From: CAWABB01 sp963701735
GTDB lineage: Bacteria; Bacteroidota; Ignavibacteria; UBA10030; UBA6906
DNA: 64,000 bases
NCBI GenBank assembly: GCA_963701735.1
Contig: CAVPBI010000017.1
Location: forward strand, 186,001 to 250,000
Direction of reading: 5' to 3'
Made by a program: the position numbers and the translations under genes. Positions 63,349 through 64,000 of the stretch are shown here, piece after piece. Position 1 is the first letter of the stretch, and every line of letters begins with the position of its first letter. The notes under the pieces are model-generated. The model saw nothing but the letters and a program-made list of their open reading frames with translations, searched no databases and was not told the origin of the DNA.

Positions 63349-64000
63349 ATGGACAGATGTCCATGGCTCCGGCGCATCGCTCTGGCGGTTTCTGTGCTTC
63401 TCGCGCTGACCGCCGTCAGCGCCGCAGTAGCGCAGGTCTATGCCCGGAATGCTTCCGGGGCGCGATCCATTCGTGTTGACGCCGGCGAGAAGGTCGTCCG
63501 GATCGCCAACGGGGACCTCCGGTTCAGGGTGACGTACGACGGGGCTTGCCTGATCGACAGTCTGTGGATCGGAACAACACTGCTGTCCGGTGCGAACGGG
63601 GGCGGCCTCACCGGGTGCCGCATCGATTCGACATGGTATACCTCGCGTCGACTTGCAGACATACCTCTCGTTTCGGCCGTCGCAGATTCGGTGAGCATAT
63701 GGAATATCCGCTATGCGGTGGGTCGGGATACGCTCAGCGAGGCCTGGGGCTTTGCCATCCATCAGAACGAGATATTCTGGACAATCGATAGAACACTTCC
63801 TGCGCCCCTCGTGCTGGAGGAGAATGCTTTTCCGCAGCTCCGCATCGACACGATGAACGTTTTCGACGGTGCCCTTCTGGGCAACGGCGGCGCCGCCTGG
63901 TTCCGACTGTTCAATGATTCCGCGATCGCATACGGTGTCCACACAGACGAAGCCGCTCTCTGGTCGATGCGTGATCGGCAGTGCCTCCATCTGGTTTCGC
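63349..64000 (+). CDS. Secreted protein, N-terminal part, runs off the window
   Basis: This is an open frame of 217 residues to the last base, with GGGAGG ahead of the ATG. The signal peptide is MDRCPWLRRIALAVSVLLAL, ending SAAVAQ. The mature part begins YARNASGARSIRVDAGEKVV then RIANGDLRFRVTYDGACLID, ISLWIGTTLL-like SLWIGTTLLSGANGG. This opening (a beta-sandwich with GDLRFxVTYDG) is found at the front of large secreted glycan-active proteins. No catalytic domain is inside the window. It is divergent from the GH2 gene, fitting a glycan-use locus that continues to the right. Confidence 0.75.
   Translation, partial: MDRCPWLRRIALAVSVLLALTAVSAAVAQVYARNASGARSIRVDAGEKVVRIANGDLRFRVTYDGACLIDSLWIGTTLLSGANGGGLTGCRIDSTWYTSRRLADIPLVSAVADSVSIWNIRYAVGRDTLSEAWGFAIHQNEIFWTIDRTLPAPLVLEENAFPQLRIDTMNVFDGALLGNGGAAWFRLFNDSAIAYGVHTDEAALWSMRDRQCLHLVS

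Noticed and set aside
1..64000. Programmed frameshifting or an altered genetic code as cause of the many broken frames
   Set aside because: The joins have no common slippery sequence and occur in unrelated genes. Stops TAA, TAG and TGA all end intact genes normally, and several long genes have no break.
1..64000. CRISPR arrays, insertion sequences, prophage
   Set aside because: No regularly spaced repeats, transposase, integrase or phage structural genes are visible. The holin-like (4853) and excisionase-like (5264) proteins stand alone among chromosomal genes.

Overview
Organism. The window looks like a GC-rich chromosome of a Bacteroidota/Chlorobiota-type (FCB group) bacterium, most like an Ignavibacteria-related lineage. 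Three things point there: a C-terminal type IX secretion (Por) sorting domain with the signature SPNPFNPSTTI (gene 52167-54036); eleven upstream sites of the form TTG-N20-TAnnTT, matching the Bacteroidetes -33/-7 promoter rather than the E. coli -35/-10; and many exported Gfo/Idh/MocA and DUF1080 proteins. No phage, IS element, plasmid gene or CRISPR array is visible.

Layout. 1-1907: end of a NodU/CmcH carbamoyltransferase with its SxtJ and DUF5989 partners. 1917-10163: an alpha/beta hydrolase, an M20 dipeptidase, small membrane proteins, a zinc-phospholipase-like protein and an ECF sigma/anti-sigma/TonB operon. 11170-25933: a long co-directional run with DUF1080 proteins, three Gfo/Idh/MocA oxidoreductases, an MFS transporter, a seven-heme cytochrome c, a b-type-like membrane protein, a discoidin-like lipoprotein, a GT39-like membrane protein and ApbE. 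26877-29761: a second Gfo/Idh/MocA gene beside a TIM-barrel/DUF1080 fusion. 30152-34773: two lipoproteins, then a second ECF sigma/anti-sigma/lipoprotein operon on the other strand. 34942-38050: tRNA-His, hisS and a histidine ammonia-lyase-like gene behind one promoter. 38098-45811: a tightly overlapping set for surface-polysaccharide synthesis and export. 46286-51755: a DUF3298 protein, an amidohydrolase with a metal-site-less paralogue, an exported glutamate-racemase-like protein and a URO-D family protein. 52167-64000: a T9SS-exported propeller protein, tRNA-Ser, a double M16 peptidase and secreted glycan-active proteins (a large GH-like protein, a GH2 enzyme, and the start of another secreted protein).

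How the genes work together. The central theme is glycan and sugar use in the cell envelope. The 11-30 kb region has the parts expected for a 3-keto-sugar route: exported NAD(P)-type oxidoreductases, 3-keto-glycoside-cleaving folds (DUF1080 and AP-endonuclease-2-like TIM barrel), an uptake transporter, and a multiheme cytochrome with a membrane quinone-type partner that could take electrons. The GH2 and GH-like genes at the right edge would supply sugars. The hisS-tRNA-His pair is of the unusual type without G-1 and with A73.

Sequence quality. About 24 genes are interrupted by about 34 single-base frame changes, and about 29 of these run in the direction of one extra base. I read these as assembly or sequencing insertions and annotate each gene across its whole span. 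Translations of those genes need correction before use.
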